Below are positions 35,251-43,532 of a stretch of 64,000 bases of DNA, in pieces; the first letter of the stretch is position 1; each line of letters opens with the position of its first letter. The DNA is from Scandinavium ludwigii_A (GTDB lineage: Bacteria > Pseudomonadota > Gammaproteobacteria > Enterobacterales > Enterobacteriaceae), in contig CP191518.1 in assembly GCA_050516505.1 (NCBI GenBank), positions 2,232,001-2,296,000 of the forward strand, given 5' to 3'. A program made the position numbers and the translations under genes. The notes below the pieces were generated by a model that worked only from the letters and a program-made list of their open reading frames with translations, did no database searches and was not told where the DNA came from.

Positions 35251-35321
35251 CATACAGGTCTGAAAACTATAGCCTGGACATTCAATGAGCCACAAATAGA
35301 CATTAGCATTGAGCCCCTACA
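35251..35321. repeat. Orphan right end of the dif-associated transposon family
   Basis: These 71 bp match 45954-46026, the right end of the intact transposon, apart from a 2-bp deletion and a few substitutions, including the tip GAGCCCCTACA. The transposase that should start about 110 bp inside is absent; the GH4 gene is there instead. Behind the tip come 5 bp (CACTT), then another transposon end starting TGTCA. It marks an older insertion whose left part is lost or unrecognised. Confidence 0.8.
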
Positions 35322-35502
35322 CACTTTGTCAAAGCTAAGTTCAGGTGTCCGGGGCAGGGCAAAGTTCAAATGTCCATAGCATGGTTTCATCAGTCGAAAC
35401 GACGCCCATCTGATCGGCAAATGAATTTTGTCTGAATGGTTATTTCTCTGATTTGCTTCCCACATTGCGTATAGCGTCTTTCGGTTCTTTCAAGACTTAG
35501 GT

Positions 35503-35698
35503 CCCCGGTTTTCAAACCAGTGATGGTCACAGCCGTCAATCTGGATCAGCACCCCGTATAGGGACGTCGGTAACGGGGCTGATGAATTTTTGGGCGGGCG
35601 TTGTCTGCGGGGATCCAGAGTCCGGCTTTTATCATGAGGCGTCTGATGGTTTCCTTGCCAAGGATCAGACCATGAACTTCCTCGAGCTTTTCCCGTGC
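35503..35698 (-). pseudogene. Internal fragment of a transposase of the dif-associated family
   Basis: This segment corresponds to 45433-45629 within the intact transposase, roughly codons 95-160 including DGCDHHWFENRG, with a 1-bp deletion and several changes. It ends abruptly at GTGC (35698), where transglycosylase homology takes over. The break at the ENRG codons is the same as in the fragment ending at 38884. Confidence 0.8.
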
Positions 35699-35700
35699 GT

Positions 35701-35866
35701 ATGGTTTGGCAACGTTGAGAATGTGGCCGCCGAGAAAATTGGTGCGGAAACCGTAACCTACGTCAGCAATATCTATAAATACTACATTGCGTATCGACTG
35801 GTTATCGATGAACTGGCCGGAAAGAGAAAGCGGTGGAGCAATCTACAAGTAAGGCTACTTCACTAA
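35701..35866 (+). pseudogene. 3' fragment of the MltF-like transglycosylase gene
   Basis: From WFGNVENVAAEKIGAETVTYV onwards this matches 29587-29750 closely. A 1-bp loss near GAACTGGCCGG shifts the frame into a short unrelated tail. The fragment is fused in frame to antisense transposase sequence upstream, so the 95-codon frame at 35582-35866 is a chimera and not a gene. Confidence 0.8.
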
Positions 35867-35868
35867 AG

Positions 35869-36008
35869 ATGCCGCAGGCAAAGAGCATCGTCGCTCCGTT
35901 GAGAACCGAACCTCAACCATTCTGGACAACGACTCAGAAGGCAGCACCTGGAAAAAATGCATGCAGGACAACGATGCTTTAGTGCCCGAGCTGACGTTTG
36001 CTCACTAA
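35869..36008 (+). pseudogene. 3' fragment of the lipoprotein gene
   Basis: The sequence encoding SVENRTSTILDNDSEG, then WKKCMQDNDALVPEL and TFAH with a stop matches the last third of the lipoprotein at 29816-30169. About 300 bp (end of the transglycosylase and start of the lipoprotein) are deleted between this and the preceding fragment. The following 75 bp also match those after 30169. Confidence 0.78.
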
Positions 36009-36084
36009 TCCTGAGCGGGTTGGATGCTCGTAATTTTTGTACCCGCTTTGTCGCCAGATAGTTTTGTAACCTCAGCTGCCAGAA

Positions 36085-37074
36085 TTACGCAAACTTAGGG
36101 AAAAGGGCGAGGGCGTTGTTACGCATAAAATCGGCCCGTAATGCCGCTGAAAGCTGCGGACTGCCATCAAGCTGGGCGGCAAGGGCGGTCACTAACGGCT
36201 CCGGCGTATAAGGATAATCGCTGCCGTACAAAACATGTTTGGGGTCAGCGATTTCCAGCAGCGCATTAAGCTGTCGAGGCAGTGGGAAACCGGCCAGGTC
36301 GTAATACATGCCGCGCAACGAGGTCATGAATTTTTCCGCATCCAGTTTTTCAGGCAGACCGAGCGCAGGAGAAAGACCCGCCACACGATCGGCCAGCACC
36401 GGGATTGTCGCCCCTGCATGCGGCACGATAATTTGCACATTCGGGAAGCGATCCAGGGTCCCGGAAAGCAGCAGATTAAATACTGCTCGCGTAGTTTCGA
36501 ACATAAATTCAATCATCGGGTACGGATAGCCAATCGGTGGCAGCGCTTCGGCATTTTCACCTTTTGGCTGTACCTGACAGCACGGACAATGCGGGTTGGT
36601 CGGGTGAATGAACACTTTCGCGTGCCGACGATTCAGTTCCTCAAACACCGGATCAAAGCGGGCATCTCCCAGATAAACTCCGTGGAAATTACTTTCCAGC
36701 ACCACGCCATCGGCCTTCAGGGTATCAAAGGCATATTCCAGTTCACGCAGCGCGCCGTCGACATCCGGCAGCGGCAAGGTGGCAAACATGCCAAAGCGCT
36801 GAGGATTATCGTGCGCAGCGGTGGCACCTTCTTCATTAACAAAACGCGCCAGATCGCGGGCTGCGGCGTTATCACCAAAGTGGACGCCGGGCGCCGATAC
36901 CGACAGGATCGCACTGCCAATCTCATTACGGTCCATCATTTCAAGGTGTTCATTGACGTTCCACTCAGGAATGGCGGGCATCCCTGAAGGTTTCGAATGA
37001 CCCGCTGCGGCAAGGGCCGCACGATAGCGTTCGGGCAAAAAGTGTGCATGCACATCGATTCTCTGGACCATCAT
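36085..37074 (-). CDS. Amidohydrolase family 2 protein (ACMSD / gamma-resorcylate decarboxylase-like)
   Basis: This 329-residue metal-dependent TIM-barrel enzyme has the metal motif DVHAHFLP at residues 7-14. Further ligand regions lie in KVFIHPTNPH and IVPHAGATIP, and the catalytic aspartate in LYGSDYPYTPEP. This branch contains decarboxylases and hydrolases acting on aromatic or ring-derived acids. AAGGAG precedes two adjacent ATGs (37074 and 37071). It reads leftward with a SnoaL-like gene upstream (33 bp), forming an operon divergent from a LysR gene. Its last 45 codons recur at 30246. Confidence 0.83.
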   Translation of the reverse strand: MMVQRIDVHAHFLPERYRAALAAAGHSKPSGMPAIPEWNVNEHLEMMDRNEIGSAILSVSAPGVHFGDNAAARDLARFVNEEGATAAHDNPQRFGMFATLPLPDVDGALRELEYAFDTLKADGVVLESNFHGVYLGDARFDPVFEELNRRHAKVFIHPTNPHCPCCQVQPKGENAEALPPIGYPYPMIEFMFETTRAVFNLLLSGTLDRFPNVQIIVPHAGATIPVLADRVAGLSPALGLPEKLDAEKFMTSLRGMYYDLAGFPLPRQLNALLEIADPKHVLYGSDYPYTPEPLVTALAAQLDGSPQLSAALRADFMRNNALALFPKFA

Positions 37075-37107
37075 TTACTCCTTTATTTCAGTGATATTGA
37101 ATTCGGT

Positions 37108-37689
37108 TTAGGCAGCTAACCAACGTTTACCGTCAGCTTTCATCTTAGCTTCCAGTTCACTGCCGCGTGTCGCGAAGATGCGTCCCAGAGGGAACCCACT
37201 CTGCTCAAGTAAATAGGCCAGCGCGGCATATTCGCGTGGATATTTCGTCACAATCGCTTGGTCAACCTGTACCGGGCCGAAGGGGAAGGTGAAAGTGCCA
37301 ATATCGTAAACACTCTGACGATGGAACAATTTCCATACGCCATTGCGTTTTTCTGCCAGGTCGTAAAAACGGTTATGACATTCACAGCCGATGTTCAGCT
37401 TCACGTTCTCAGCAATGATTATCGCGTTGGTTTCCAGAATGGCTTTATCACCGGCGTCGTTGAAGGTGATTGCCGGTGACGCGATGAGATGTTTAGTTCG
37501 CAGGTCAGACGCGCCCATGCGCATTGAGCCATTTACGAAATCGCTGGCCAGCCCTTCGAACCAGGTAATTTCGATAGTACCGTCCGGGTGGAACAGATTG
37601 CGCAGCTGATCCCATTCACCCAAGTCGCGGTGCATCCAGCCATTCATCAGGTCATTAAGTTGCTGGCGGTCTTGAAGTTGATTTTGCAT
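37108..37689 (-). CDS. SnoaL / nuclear transport factor 2-like protein
   Basis: This 193-residue protein has the NTF2-like cone fold: RQQLNDLMNGWMHRDLGEWDQLRNLFHPDG at the start and CHNRFYDLAEKRNGVWKLFHRQSVYD in the second half, as in SnoaL-type cyclases, hydratases and scytalone-dehydratase-like enzymes. It is first gene of an operon with the amidohydrolase at 36085, and divergent from LysR at 37812. Together they look like a small LysR-controlled catabolic unit for an aromatic or ring compound; that is inference. Confidence 0.78.
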   Translation of the reverse strand: MQNQLQDRQQLNDLMNGWMHRDLGEWDQLRNLFHPDGTIEITWFEGLASDFVNGSMRMGASDLRTKHLIASPAITFNDAGDKAILETNAIIIAENVKLNIGCECHNRFYDLAEKRNGVWKLFHRQSVYDIGTFTFPFGPVQVDQAIVTKYPREYAALAYLLEQSGFPLGRIFATRGSELEAKMKADGKRWLAA

Positions 37690-37811
37690 GGTGAGGATTC
37701 CTGTTAGTAGTCTGTCGTTGTTTAACTGGATTCAGTTTGGCCCCGAAAGGAGGTAAACTCAAATATATAGATTTGACTGATCAATCATTTTTATTGATTG
37801 ATGGAGGGGTT

Positions 37812-38687
37812 ATGGACTTACGTCACCTGAAATACTTTCAGGCTGTCGCAGAAGAAAGGCACTTTGGCCGGGCCGCAGAGCGACTCAACATTGTTCAGCC
37901 CGCATTGAGCATGCAGATAAAAGCCCTTGAAGCCGAGCTGGGCGGCCCGTTGCTGATTCGCACCAGCCGTCGGGTCGAACTGACCGACGCCGGTAAGCTT
38001 TTGCAGGCCGAAGCCATGCGCACGCTGGAGCATATGGAACATACGCGTCTTGCGGTCGAGCGGTCGATTCGCGGTGAAACGGGTAGGGTGCGGGTCGGGT
38101 TTGCCGGCAATGCCGTCTTTAGCGGCAGGCTGATGCAGGACGTTCGCGCGTTTCATCAGGCATATCCGGATGCTGAGATTATTTGTCAAGAGTTGGCCCC
38201 GCAGCTGCAAAATGAGGCTATTCAGAACGGCACTCTGGATGTGGGCTATATGCCTGATTACTATCCTGATCATGACTCATCCCTGATGTATGAATCCGTG
38301 GGTGAATGGGGACGGGTGGTGGTGATGTCCAGCGAGCATCCGCTTGCCGATAAAGAGAGTCTGACTGTTGATATGCTGGCCAATGAACCATTAATCATGT
38401 ACTCCATCAACGATGCTGATTCTGAGCTGGACAGGCAGTTACAAAAGCTGCTGGGTGATTCGTTGCATATTGCTTGGCGGATCTCAAGCTCACTGAGCGT
38501 ACTCGCCATGGCCGGGGCTGGACTTGGGATCGCCCTGGTTCCCGCGCCGTTAGCGCAGGTAGCCATACCGGGCGTGGTCTATCGGGTTCTTGATTCTAAG
38601 GCGCTGACAGCCAATTTGATGCTGGTCAGCCGTAAAGACGAACCCAGCGCCGCCGTGCAGGCCTATCTTACCCACACCCGTTCGTGA
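37812..38687 (+). CDS. LysR-type regulator
   Basis: This 291-residue LysR protein has the HTH LKYFQAVAEERHFGRAAERLNIVQPALSMQIKALEAELG at residues 5-43 and the effector domain from about 90. The ATG at 37812 has GGAGGGG just upstream; 25 in-frame codons before it are discarded because family members begin MDLRHL. It is divergent from the SnoaL/amidohydrolase operon and likely controls it. Immediately behind it lies the remnant of an alpha/beta hydrolase on the other strand. Confidence 0.87.
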   Translation: MDLRHLKYFQAVAEERHFGRAAERLNIVQPALSMQIKALEAELGGPLLIRTSRRVELTDAGKLLQAEAMRTLEHMEHTRLAVERSIRGETGRVRVGFAGNAVFSGRLMQDVRAFHQAYPDAEIICQELAPQLQNEAIQNGTLDVGYMPDYYPDHDSSLMYESVGEWGRVVVMSSEHPLADKESLTVDMLANEPLIMYSINDADSELDRQLQKLLGDSLHIAWRISSSLSVLAMAGAGLGIALVPAPLAQVAIPGVVYRVLDSKALTANLMLVSRKDEPSAAVQAYLTHTRS

Positions 38688-38883
38688 TTATTTGATCAGT
38701 GAAACAAGGATCTGATGCAGTTCGTTGGCAAATACCACCGGTTCCATGGCGTAACTCAGGTGATGGCCGCTGAACTCAACACACGGGCAGGGTAATTGGC
38801 GGGCCAGCTCTATGGCTGTCACGGCATAAAACGCATCGCCACTGGCGCGTCCTCGGGCCGTCACCATCGGCACACCTCCGGGT
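38688..38883 (-). pseudogene. C-terminal remnant of an alpha/beta hydrolase
   Basis: The minus strand reads VPMVTARGRASGDAFY, then AIELARQLPCPCVEFSGHH and LSYAMEPVVFANELHQIL before a stop. This is the typical tail of a small alpha/beta hydrolase with the catalytic histidine in SGHH. It lacks all upstream parts and is joined in frame to a transposase N-terminus at 38884, so the 236-codon frame 38688-39398 is a fusion by deletion. Confidence 0.78.
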
Positions 38884-39365
38884 CCCCGGTTTTCAAACCA
38901 GTGGTGGTCGCAGCCGTCGATTTGTATGAGTTCACCGGCACAGGCTCGGCGGTAGCGCGGTTGCTGAATTTTTGGCGCACGTTGCTTACGTGGCACCCAA
39001 AGACTGGCCTGAGTCATCAGTTTACGGACAGTTTCTTTAGAAAGATGAACGCCGTGAACCTCAGACAGTTTTTCACATGCCAGCGTCGGCCCGAAATCGT
39101 TATAGCGCTCGCGAATAATATTCAGCGCGTATGCGGCCAATCCCTGAGGCAACTGGTTGTTACTGGATTTACCACGACGGCGGCTGGTCATGCCAAGCGG
39201 ACCATCTTCACGATAACGCGCAAGCAGACGGCGGCACTGACGGTCGGAGATACCAAGCCGGTGAGCTGCCATCTGTGTTGTCAGACGCCGGTCGATGACG
39301 TCCTGAATGATCTTGAGTCGGTTAACTTCATCCAATGTGAAAAACTCCGCTGCGAGAGCCGTCAT
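38884..39365 (-). pseudogene. N-terminal fragment of a dif-associated family transposase
   Basis: About 160 codons from MTALAAEFFTLDEVNRLKI to DGCDHHWFENRG are similar to residues 8-160 of the intact transposase at 44517-45914 (HTH, RERYxDFGPTLA, RRxGELIQIDGCDHHW). The DDE core after the first Asp is gone. It starts 75 bp inside the transposon right end at 39440, so it is the transposase of that older element, truncated. Confidence 0.83.
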
Positions 39366-39440
39366 GGTAATCCTTACTTGATTATACACGCCGGACATCT
39401 TAACTTAGCCCAGAGCGGACATTACAACTTTGCTACTACA

Positions 39441-39445
39441 ATCTT
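39441..39445. repeat. Left copy of 5-bp target duplication ATCTT
   Basis: ATCTT stands between the right tip of the older element (…CTACTACA, 39440) and the left tip of the intact one (TGTCAAGG…, 39446). The same five bases follow the right tip at 46027-46031. Confidence 0.8.
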
Positions 39446-39495
39446 TGTCAAGGCCCAATGAAAATGTCTAATAGCTGGCTCATTAGAAATGTCTA
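39446..39495 (+). repeat. Left terminal inverted repeat
   Basis: It begins TGTCAAGGCCCAATGAAAAT and contains two subterminal AATGTCTA blocks 28 bp apart, probably transposase binding sites. It pairs with 45977-46026. Confidence 0.8.
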
Positions 39496-39696
39496 ATAAC
39501 GTCACTATGCGAAACAATACTCGAACCAGCGATACTGACACCATCAATCTGACCCACCCCGATTACTATGGTTAATACTCTCTTTGAAATAGTTATCCAG
39601 ATTATCAACATATCTCCAATTTCCCTCTGACGTTCGTCACCGCGCTATTCGCATGATTCTGGATAACCCAAGAGCTATCCAACCTGCCATATTGAT

Positions 39697-39715
39697 TATT
39701 CATTAATAATGAATA
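39697..39715. promoter_or_regulatory. 19-bp perfect palindrome upstream of the cargo operon
   Basis: TATTCATTA-A-TAATGAATA lies 79 bp before the start of the NmrA-like gene. It contains a LysR-type T-N11-A pattern, so the cargo LysR product (41401-42306) is a candidate binder. Confidence 0.6.
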
Positions 39716-39793
39716 CTGAAAACAAAATAAATCCACATACAAAGATAATCATACGCCTTAAAATTTATGCATGTTGATTGATGAGGTGCAGCA

Positions 39794-40381
39794 ATGACTA
39801 ATGTTTTGATTCTGGGAGCTGCTGGCTCTCTGGCACGCGTGGCGGCACGTTATTTACTGGATAACAGCGACGTAAGTCTGACTCTTTATTTACGTCAGGC
39901 TGATCGTTTGAAAAACCCTGCCCCTTCCAGGGTAATGATTATTGAAGGAGATGTGCTGAATACCCGTCGGCTTCAGGACGCGATGAGTGGACAGGATATC
40001 GTTTATGCCAACCTGGCCGGGAATCTGAAACAACAGGCACTCAACATTGTGAAAGCGATGAAAACTACCGGTGTTAAACGATTAATTTTTATCAGTTCAA
40101 TGGGGATTTACGACGAGGTACCAGGAGAGAAGTACGGAAATATACTCGCACCTTACCGTGAATCTGCGGAGGTGGTTGAATCCTCTGGCCTGGATTACAC
40201 AGTCATTCGCCCCGGTTGGTTTACCAATGGCATCGATGTGAATTATACGCTTACGCATAAAGGTGAAGCGTTTCAGGGGAGCAGTGTCTCACGGTTGAGT
40301 ATAGCCGATTTGATCAACCGCCTGATAACGACCCCAACTCTCCATTTACATGAAAGTTTGGGCATTGCCCGTACTGAATAA
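39794..40381 (+). CDS. NAD(P)-binding reductase, NmrA/SDR-a5 like
   Basis: This 195-residue atypical SDR has the nucleotide motif LILGAAGSLARVAARYLL at residues 5-22, the strand end VMIIEGDVLN, and FISSMGIYDE with a possible catalytic serine/tyrosine, then YTVIRPGWF. This family reduces or senses NAD(P)-linked quinones and flavins. GAGGTGCAGCA precedes the ATG. It is the first cargo gene of the transposon, 17 bp before the aldo/keto reductase gene, so the two form an operon. A related partial gene sits at 63776. Confidence 0.8.
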   Translation: MTNVLILGAAGSLARVAARYLLDNSDVSLTLYLRQADRLKNPAPSRVMIIEGDVLNTRRLQDAMSGQDIVYANLAGNLKQQALNIVKAMKTTGVKRLIFISSMGIYDEVPGEKYGNILAPYRESAEVVESSGLDYTVIRPGWFTNGIDVNYTLTHKGEAFQGSSVSRLSIADLINRLITTPTLHLHESLGIARTE

Positions 40382-40398
40382 GCAGAAAGGAATTAAGT

Positions 40399-41385
40399 TT
40401 GAAATATCGTCAATTAGGTCAGAGTGGACTTACCGTTTCTGCACTCGGAATGGGGGCCATGAACTTAAGCTTTGGGACCGGAAAAGCAGTCGATGAAACA
40501 ACGGGTATTAATGTGCTCCATGCCGCCGTGGATCGGGGGATAACCTTCTTTGATACCGCTGAGTCGTACGGCCCTTATACCAATGAAAAACTGGTGGGGA
40601 AAGCTCTGCGGCCATATCGTGATAAATTAATTATCGCGACAAAATTTGGTTTCAAACTGGAAAATGGCAACATCACAGGTGTAGATAGCCGACCTGAAAA
40701 TATCCGCGCTGTCGCAGAAGCCTCTCTGATGAGCCTGAAAACCGATTATATCGATCTGTTTTACCAGCATCGTGTTGATCCGAACGTCCCCATTGAAGAT
40801 GTAGTCGGGATGCTTAAGGACCTTATTCAGGAAGGTAAAATTCGACATTATGGTTTGTCTGAAGCAGGCACAGAAACGATTCGTCGGGCGCATGCTGTTC
40901 ACCCGGTAGCGGTTGTTCAAAATCAGTATTCACTGTGGACCCGTGAGCCGGAAGCACAGGTCCTTCCGTTATGTGAAGAGCTGGGGATTGGTTTTGTCCC
41001 CTGGGGACCATTAGGTACTGGTTTCCTGGCAGGGAATATAGATACCACCACGACTTTCGATAGTGATACGGACCTGCGCGCGAATTTTCCACGTTTCACA
41101 CCGGAAGCTATCAAGGCCAATATGCCTCTGATTGACATGTTGCGTGATATTGCCGCCAGCAAACAGGCAACTCCGGTTCAGGTTGCTCTTGCATGGTTAT
41201 TGGCCCAAAAAACCTGGATTGTCCCTATCCCAGGAATGGATAAAGTGGCCTACATCGAAGACAACCTGAAAGCTATCGACCTGACACTGACTCAGACAGA
41301 CCTGGCTGACATGAATACCTTGATGTCAAAGATCCGGATTCAGGGCGGGCGTCTGGATGATGGCTTGCTGTCATTGTCTGAATAG
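40399..41385 (+). CDS. Aldo/keto reductase (AKR13-like), transposon cargo
   Basis: This 328-residue NADPH-dependent carbonyl reductase has a (beta/alpha)8 barrel. The catalytic tetrad is visible as Asp in FFDTAESYGP with Tyr four residues later, Lys in IATKFGF and His in LFYQHRVDP. The C-terminal cofactor motif is IPGMDKVAYIEDNLKA. The start is TTG at 40399 with AAAGGA upstream. It is close in sequence to the chromosomal AKRs at 52524 and 61710 (shared NEKLV/NEEVV, HRVDPxxPIEDV, GIGFVPWGPLG). It is co-transcribed with the NmrA-like reductase. Confidence 0.86.
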   Translation: MKYRQLGQSGLTVSALGMGAMNLSFGTGKAVDETTGINVLHAAVDRGITFFDTAESYGPYTNEKLVGKALRPYRDKLIIATKFGFKLENGNITGVDSRPENIRAVAEASLMSLKTDYIDLFYQHRVDPNVPIEDVVGMLKDLIQEGKIRHYGLSEAGTETIRRAHAVHPVAVVQNQYSLWTREPEAQVLPLCEELGIGFVPWGPLGTGFLAGNIDTTTTFDSDTDLRANFPRFTPEAIKANMPLIDMLRDIAASKQATPVQVALAWLLAQKTWIVPIPGMDKVAYIEDNLKAIDLTLTQTDLADMNTLMSKIRIQGGRLDDGLLSLSE

Positions 41386-41400
41386 AGTTATCCCCGGTAG

Positions 41401-42306
41401 CTAATGGCTGAATAACCCTTTGAGTATGTCGGTCAGTAAATCAAACACCAGTCGGATTCTGGCGGGCAATAAAGGCTGATGCGGACGGAAAATATAAAGC
41501 TGCCAGGGTTGATAATTAAATTCCGGCAAAATATTGACCAGGTCACCTCGCTGTATAAGAGGCCTGACTAAAATATCCGGTAGCTGACTGTAGGTCCTGC
41601 CTGCCAGGGCTGCAGTCAATTCGCTAGCAATGTCTGCGGCAATAACTGAGGGTTGGGATGGAAAGAAACTGCTGCCATCAGCGAACTGCCATGGCCAGAC
41701 TCGCCCGGAATTGCTGTTATTTAGTGCACTGAGAGGGTAGTTGAATTGCAGGTCACGCAGGGACTCCGGCATCCCGCTACGCTCAATGAGATCTGGCGCC
41801 GCAACGATACTCACCCCAACAGGACGAATGGTTTTGACAATAAAGCGGTTATCGGGCACGGCACCAATTCGAATGCCGATATCAATTTGTTCATCGATAA
41901 TGTTGAGATGTGCATCAGTTGGCAACCATTCAATATTGAGGTGAGGGTAATTCTGCAACTCTCGTAGTAAGCGACGGAAAATATCCTGATTTTCAAAGAG
42001 TGGCGGCAAAGTGATGCGTACGCTGCCGGACATGTCCTGTAACTTGTGGGACTGATGCCCGGTAAAAAGAGCCTCACTCTCAGCCAGTAAAATCTCTGCT
42101 TTTGGCCAGAATTGCTGGCCAAATGGCGTCAATTTCATTTGTCGGGTATTACGCAAAAACAACATTTCACCCAGCTGCTTTTCCAGCTCAGCAATACCAC
42201 GGGTCACTAGCTGTGGCGCTATCCCTAAACGCACTGCCGTTTCTCTGAATTTCAGAGTTTCAGCAGCGGTGCAAAAAATTTTTAACGCTTCCAGTTTATC
42301 AAGCAT
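41401..42306 (-). CDS. LysR-type regulator, transposon cargo
   Basis: This 301-residue LysR protein has the HTH ALKIFCTAAETLKFRETAVRLGIAPQLVTRGIAELEKQLG at residues 7-46 and an effector domain from about 90. It is convergent with the aldo/keto reductase (15 bp between stops) and divergent from the acetyltransferase at 42460. It is the only regulator in the transposon and so the likely controller of the other cargo genes. Confidence 0.86.
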   Translation of the reverse strand: MLDKLEALKIFCTAAETLKFRETAVRLGIAPQLVTRGIAELEKQLGEMLFLRNTRQMKLTPFGQQFWPKAEILLAESEALFTGHQSHKLQDMSGSVRITLPPLFENQDIFRRLLRELQNYPHLNIEWLPTDAHLNIIDEQIDIGIRIGAVPDNRFIVKTIRPVGVSIVAAPDLIERSGMPESLRDLQFNYPLSALNNSNSGRVWPWQFADGSSFFPSQPSVIAADIASELTAALAGRTYSQLPDILVRPLIQRGDLVNILPEFNYQPWQLYIFRPHQPLLPARIRLVFDLLTDILKGLFSH

Positions 42307-42459
42307 TTAGGCCATCAACGAAGTCTGCAGTAAACAACAATATTATATCTAAAATACGAATTCTGAAAGCGGATTTAATTCATATACCAGAGATTGTTTT
42401 ACTGCGAAAATCATCTCTATCAGAACGACAGAAACGTTTATCAAGAGGATACGTTGTTA

Positions 42460-43023
42460 ATGGAAACAGAACTCTATCAGCGACTGGCTATGGGTGAGCC
42501 CGTCAGTATGCGTTCGCCAGAGTACGGTCAGGCGATCCGTGACATGAGCGATAGCTGGAAAATTACCTACAAAATTAACCATACGGAAAATGACTTTCTT
42601 GATGAAACCCTGCGTCCGTTGTTCACACAACTGTTCGGGAAGGCGCTGGACAGCCATTCACATATACTTCCGCCGTGTCATATTGACTTCGGGCATCAGG
42701 TAAAAATCGGGAAAAACGTCTTTATCAATCATAACTGCACCATGATGTCAGCGGGTGGTGTCGAAATTGGTGATGATGTGCAAATCGGCCCGCAGGTGAC
42801 AATTACCACTACCAATCATGATTTTACTGACCGCTATACTTTGATTTGTAAGCCTGTCCGCATACTGAACAATGTGTGGATTGGTGCCGGGGTGTTGATT
42901 CTTCCTGGCGTCACCATTGGTGAAAATGCCATCGTGGCCGGTGGTGCTGTGGTGACAAAAGATGTGGAATCAAATGTCGTGGTCGGAGGTAATCCAGCCC
43001 GTGTATTGAAACGTCTGGATTAA
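42460..43023 (+). CDS. Maltose/galactoside O-acetyltransferase-like (left-handed beta-helix)
   Basis: This 187-residue hexapeptide-repeat acetyltransferase of the Maa/LacA/NodL type has an N-terminal mac domain (MGEPVSMRSPEYGQAIRDM), hexapeptide repeats IGKNVFINHN, IGDDVQIGPQVTI and IGAGVLILPGVTIGENAIVAGGAVV, and the catalytic histidine in TTTNHDF. GAGGA lies at 42445-42449. The ATG at 42460 matches the family start, though a TTG two codons earlier is closer to the binding site. It acetylates a sugar or alcohol group; the substrate is unknown. Confidence 0.83.
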   Translation: METELYQRLAMGEPVSMRSPEYGQAIRDMSDSWKITYKINHTENDFLDETLRPLFTQLFGKALDSHSHILPPCHIDFGHQVKIGKNVFINHNCTMMSAGGVEIGDDVQIGPQVTITTTNHDFTDRYTLICKPVRILNNVWIGAGVLILPGVTIGENAIVAGGAVVTKDVESNVVVGGNPARVLKRLD

Positions 43024-43058
43024 TTACATTTACTCATTTAATAAATTAAGGAATGAAA

Positions 43059-43511
43059 ATGACGACTCAAGAAATCGCTCACCGCCTGGCACTGAAAGAA
43101 TTAGTGGATACATTTTCAAATCTGGCTGATGAGAAAAATGTGTCAGCTCAAATCCCGCTATTTACAGCAGATGCACATATTAATGTAGTGATGGATGGAA
43201 AAGAAGTTTTTGACTTAAATGGTCAACAACAAATTCTTGAGGCTTTTAGTGGTTATCTGGCGCAGTTCTCAGTGGTTTATCATATCAATGGTCAACAAAC
43301 ACTGGAGATACACGGAGATAGCGCTAAAGGAACTTCATATTGTCAGGTTGTATTAATTAAACAAGAAAATGGACAGCGCATTAAGCAGACCAGCGGTGTC
43401 CGATATCACGACCGCTACGTATTCAATAATGGAAAATGGCTGATTGCTGAAAGAAAGTCAGACTTTATGTGGACGGATATTGAGCCGATGCAAACTGCAA
43501 CGAATGTATAA
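43059..43511 (+). CDS. SnoaL-like / NTF2 family protein, transposon cargo
   Basis: This 150-residue NTF2-like protein runs from IAHRLALKELVDTFSNLADEKN to VRYHDRYVFNNGKWLIAERKSDF, the usual SnoaL_4 pattern with a conserved HDRY. AAGGA at 43048-43052 fits the ATG at 43059 better than the one at 43053. It lies in an operon between the acetyltransferase (35 bp upstream) and the SDR (21 bp downstream). A different SnoaL-like gene is carried by the neighbouring older element. Confidence 0.77.
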   Translation: MTTQEIAHRLALKELVDTFSNLADEKNVSAQIPLFTADAHINVVMDGKEVFDLNGQQQILEAFSGYLAQFSVVYHINGQQTLEIHGDSAKGTSYCQVVLIKQENGQRIKQTSGVRYHDRYVFNNGKWLIAERKSDFMWTDIEPMQTATNV

Positions 43512-43532
43512 CGCTAAGTCAGGAAGGTATTT

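Larger units (their letters stand above)
35327..39440. mobile_element. Degenerate transposon of the same family with cargo
   Basis: The left end at 35327 (TGTCAAAGCTAAGTTCAGGT...) and the reverse complement of the right end at 39440 (TGTAGTAGCAAAGTTGTAAT...) match at 33 of 49 positions by eye, with TGTCC blocks in register. This defines about 4.1 kb. The flanks are CACTT (35322-35326) and ATCTT (39441-39445), alike in the last three bases only. A truncated transposase starts 75 bp inside the right end and reads inwards, as in the intact element. Cargo: amidohydrolase, SnoaL-like protein, LysR regulator and a hydrolase remnant, plus a fragment of another transposase copy and of the transglycosylase/lipoprotein genes. 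Whether the two ends belonged to one original element is likely but not certain. Confidence 0.6.

Noticed and set aside
35582..35866. 95-residue protein
   Set aside because: The first part is antisense transposase and the rest a frameshifted transglycosylase tail; a chimera from recombination, not a gene.
38688..39398. Single 236-residue protein
   Set aside because: It is a transposase N-terminus joined to the tail of an alpha/beta hydrolase. The join falls exactly where homology to each family ends, so it is two pseudogene fragments.
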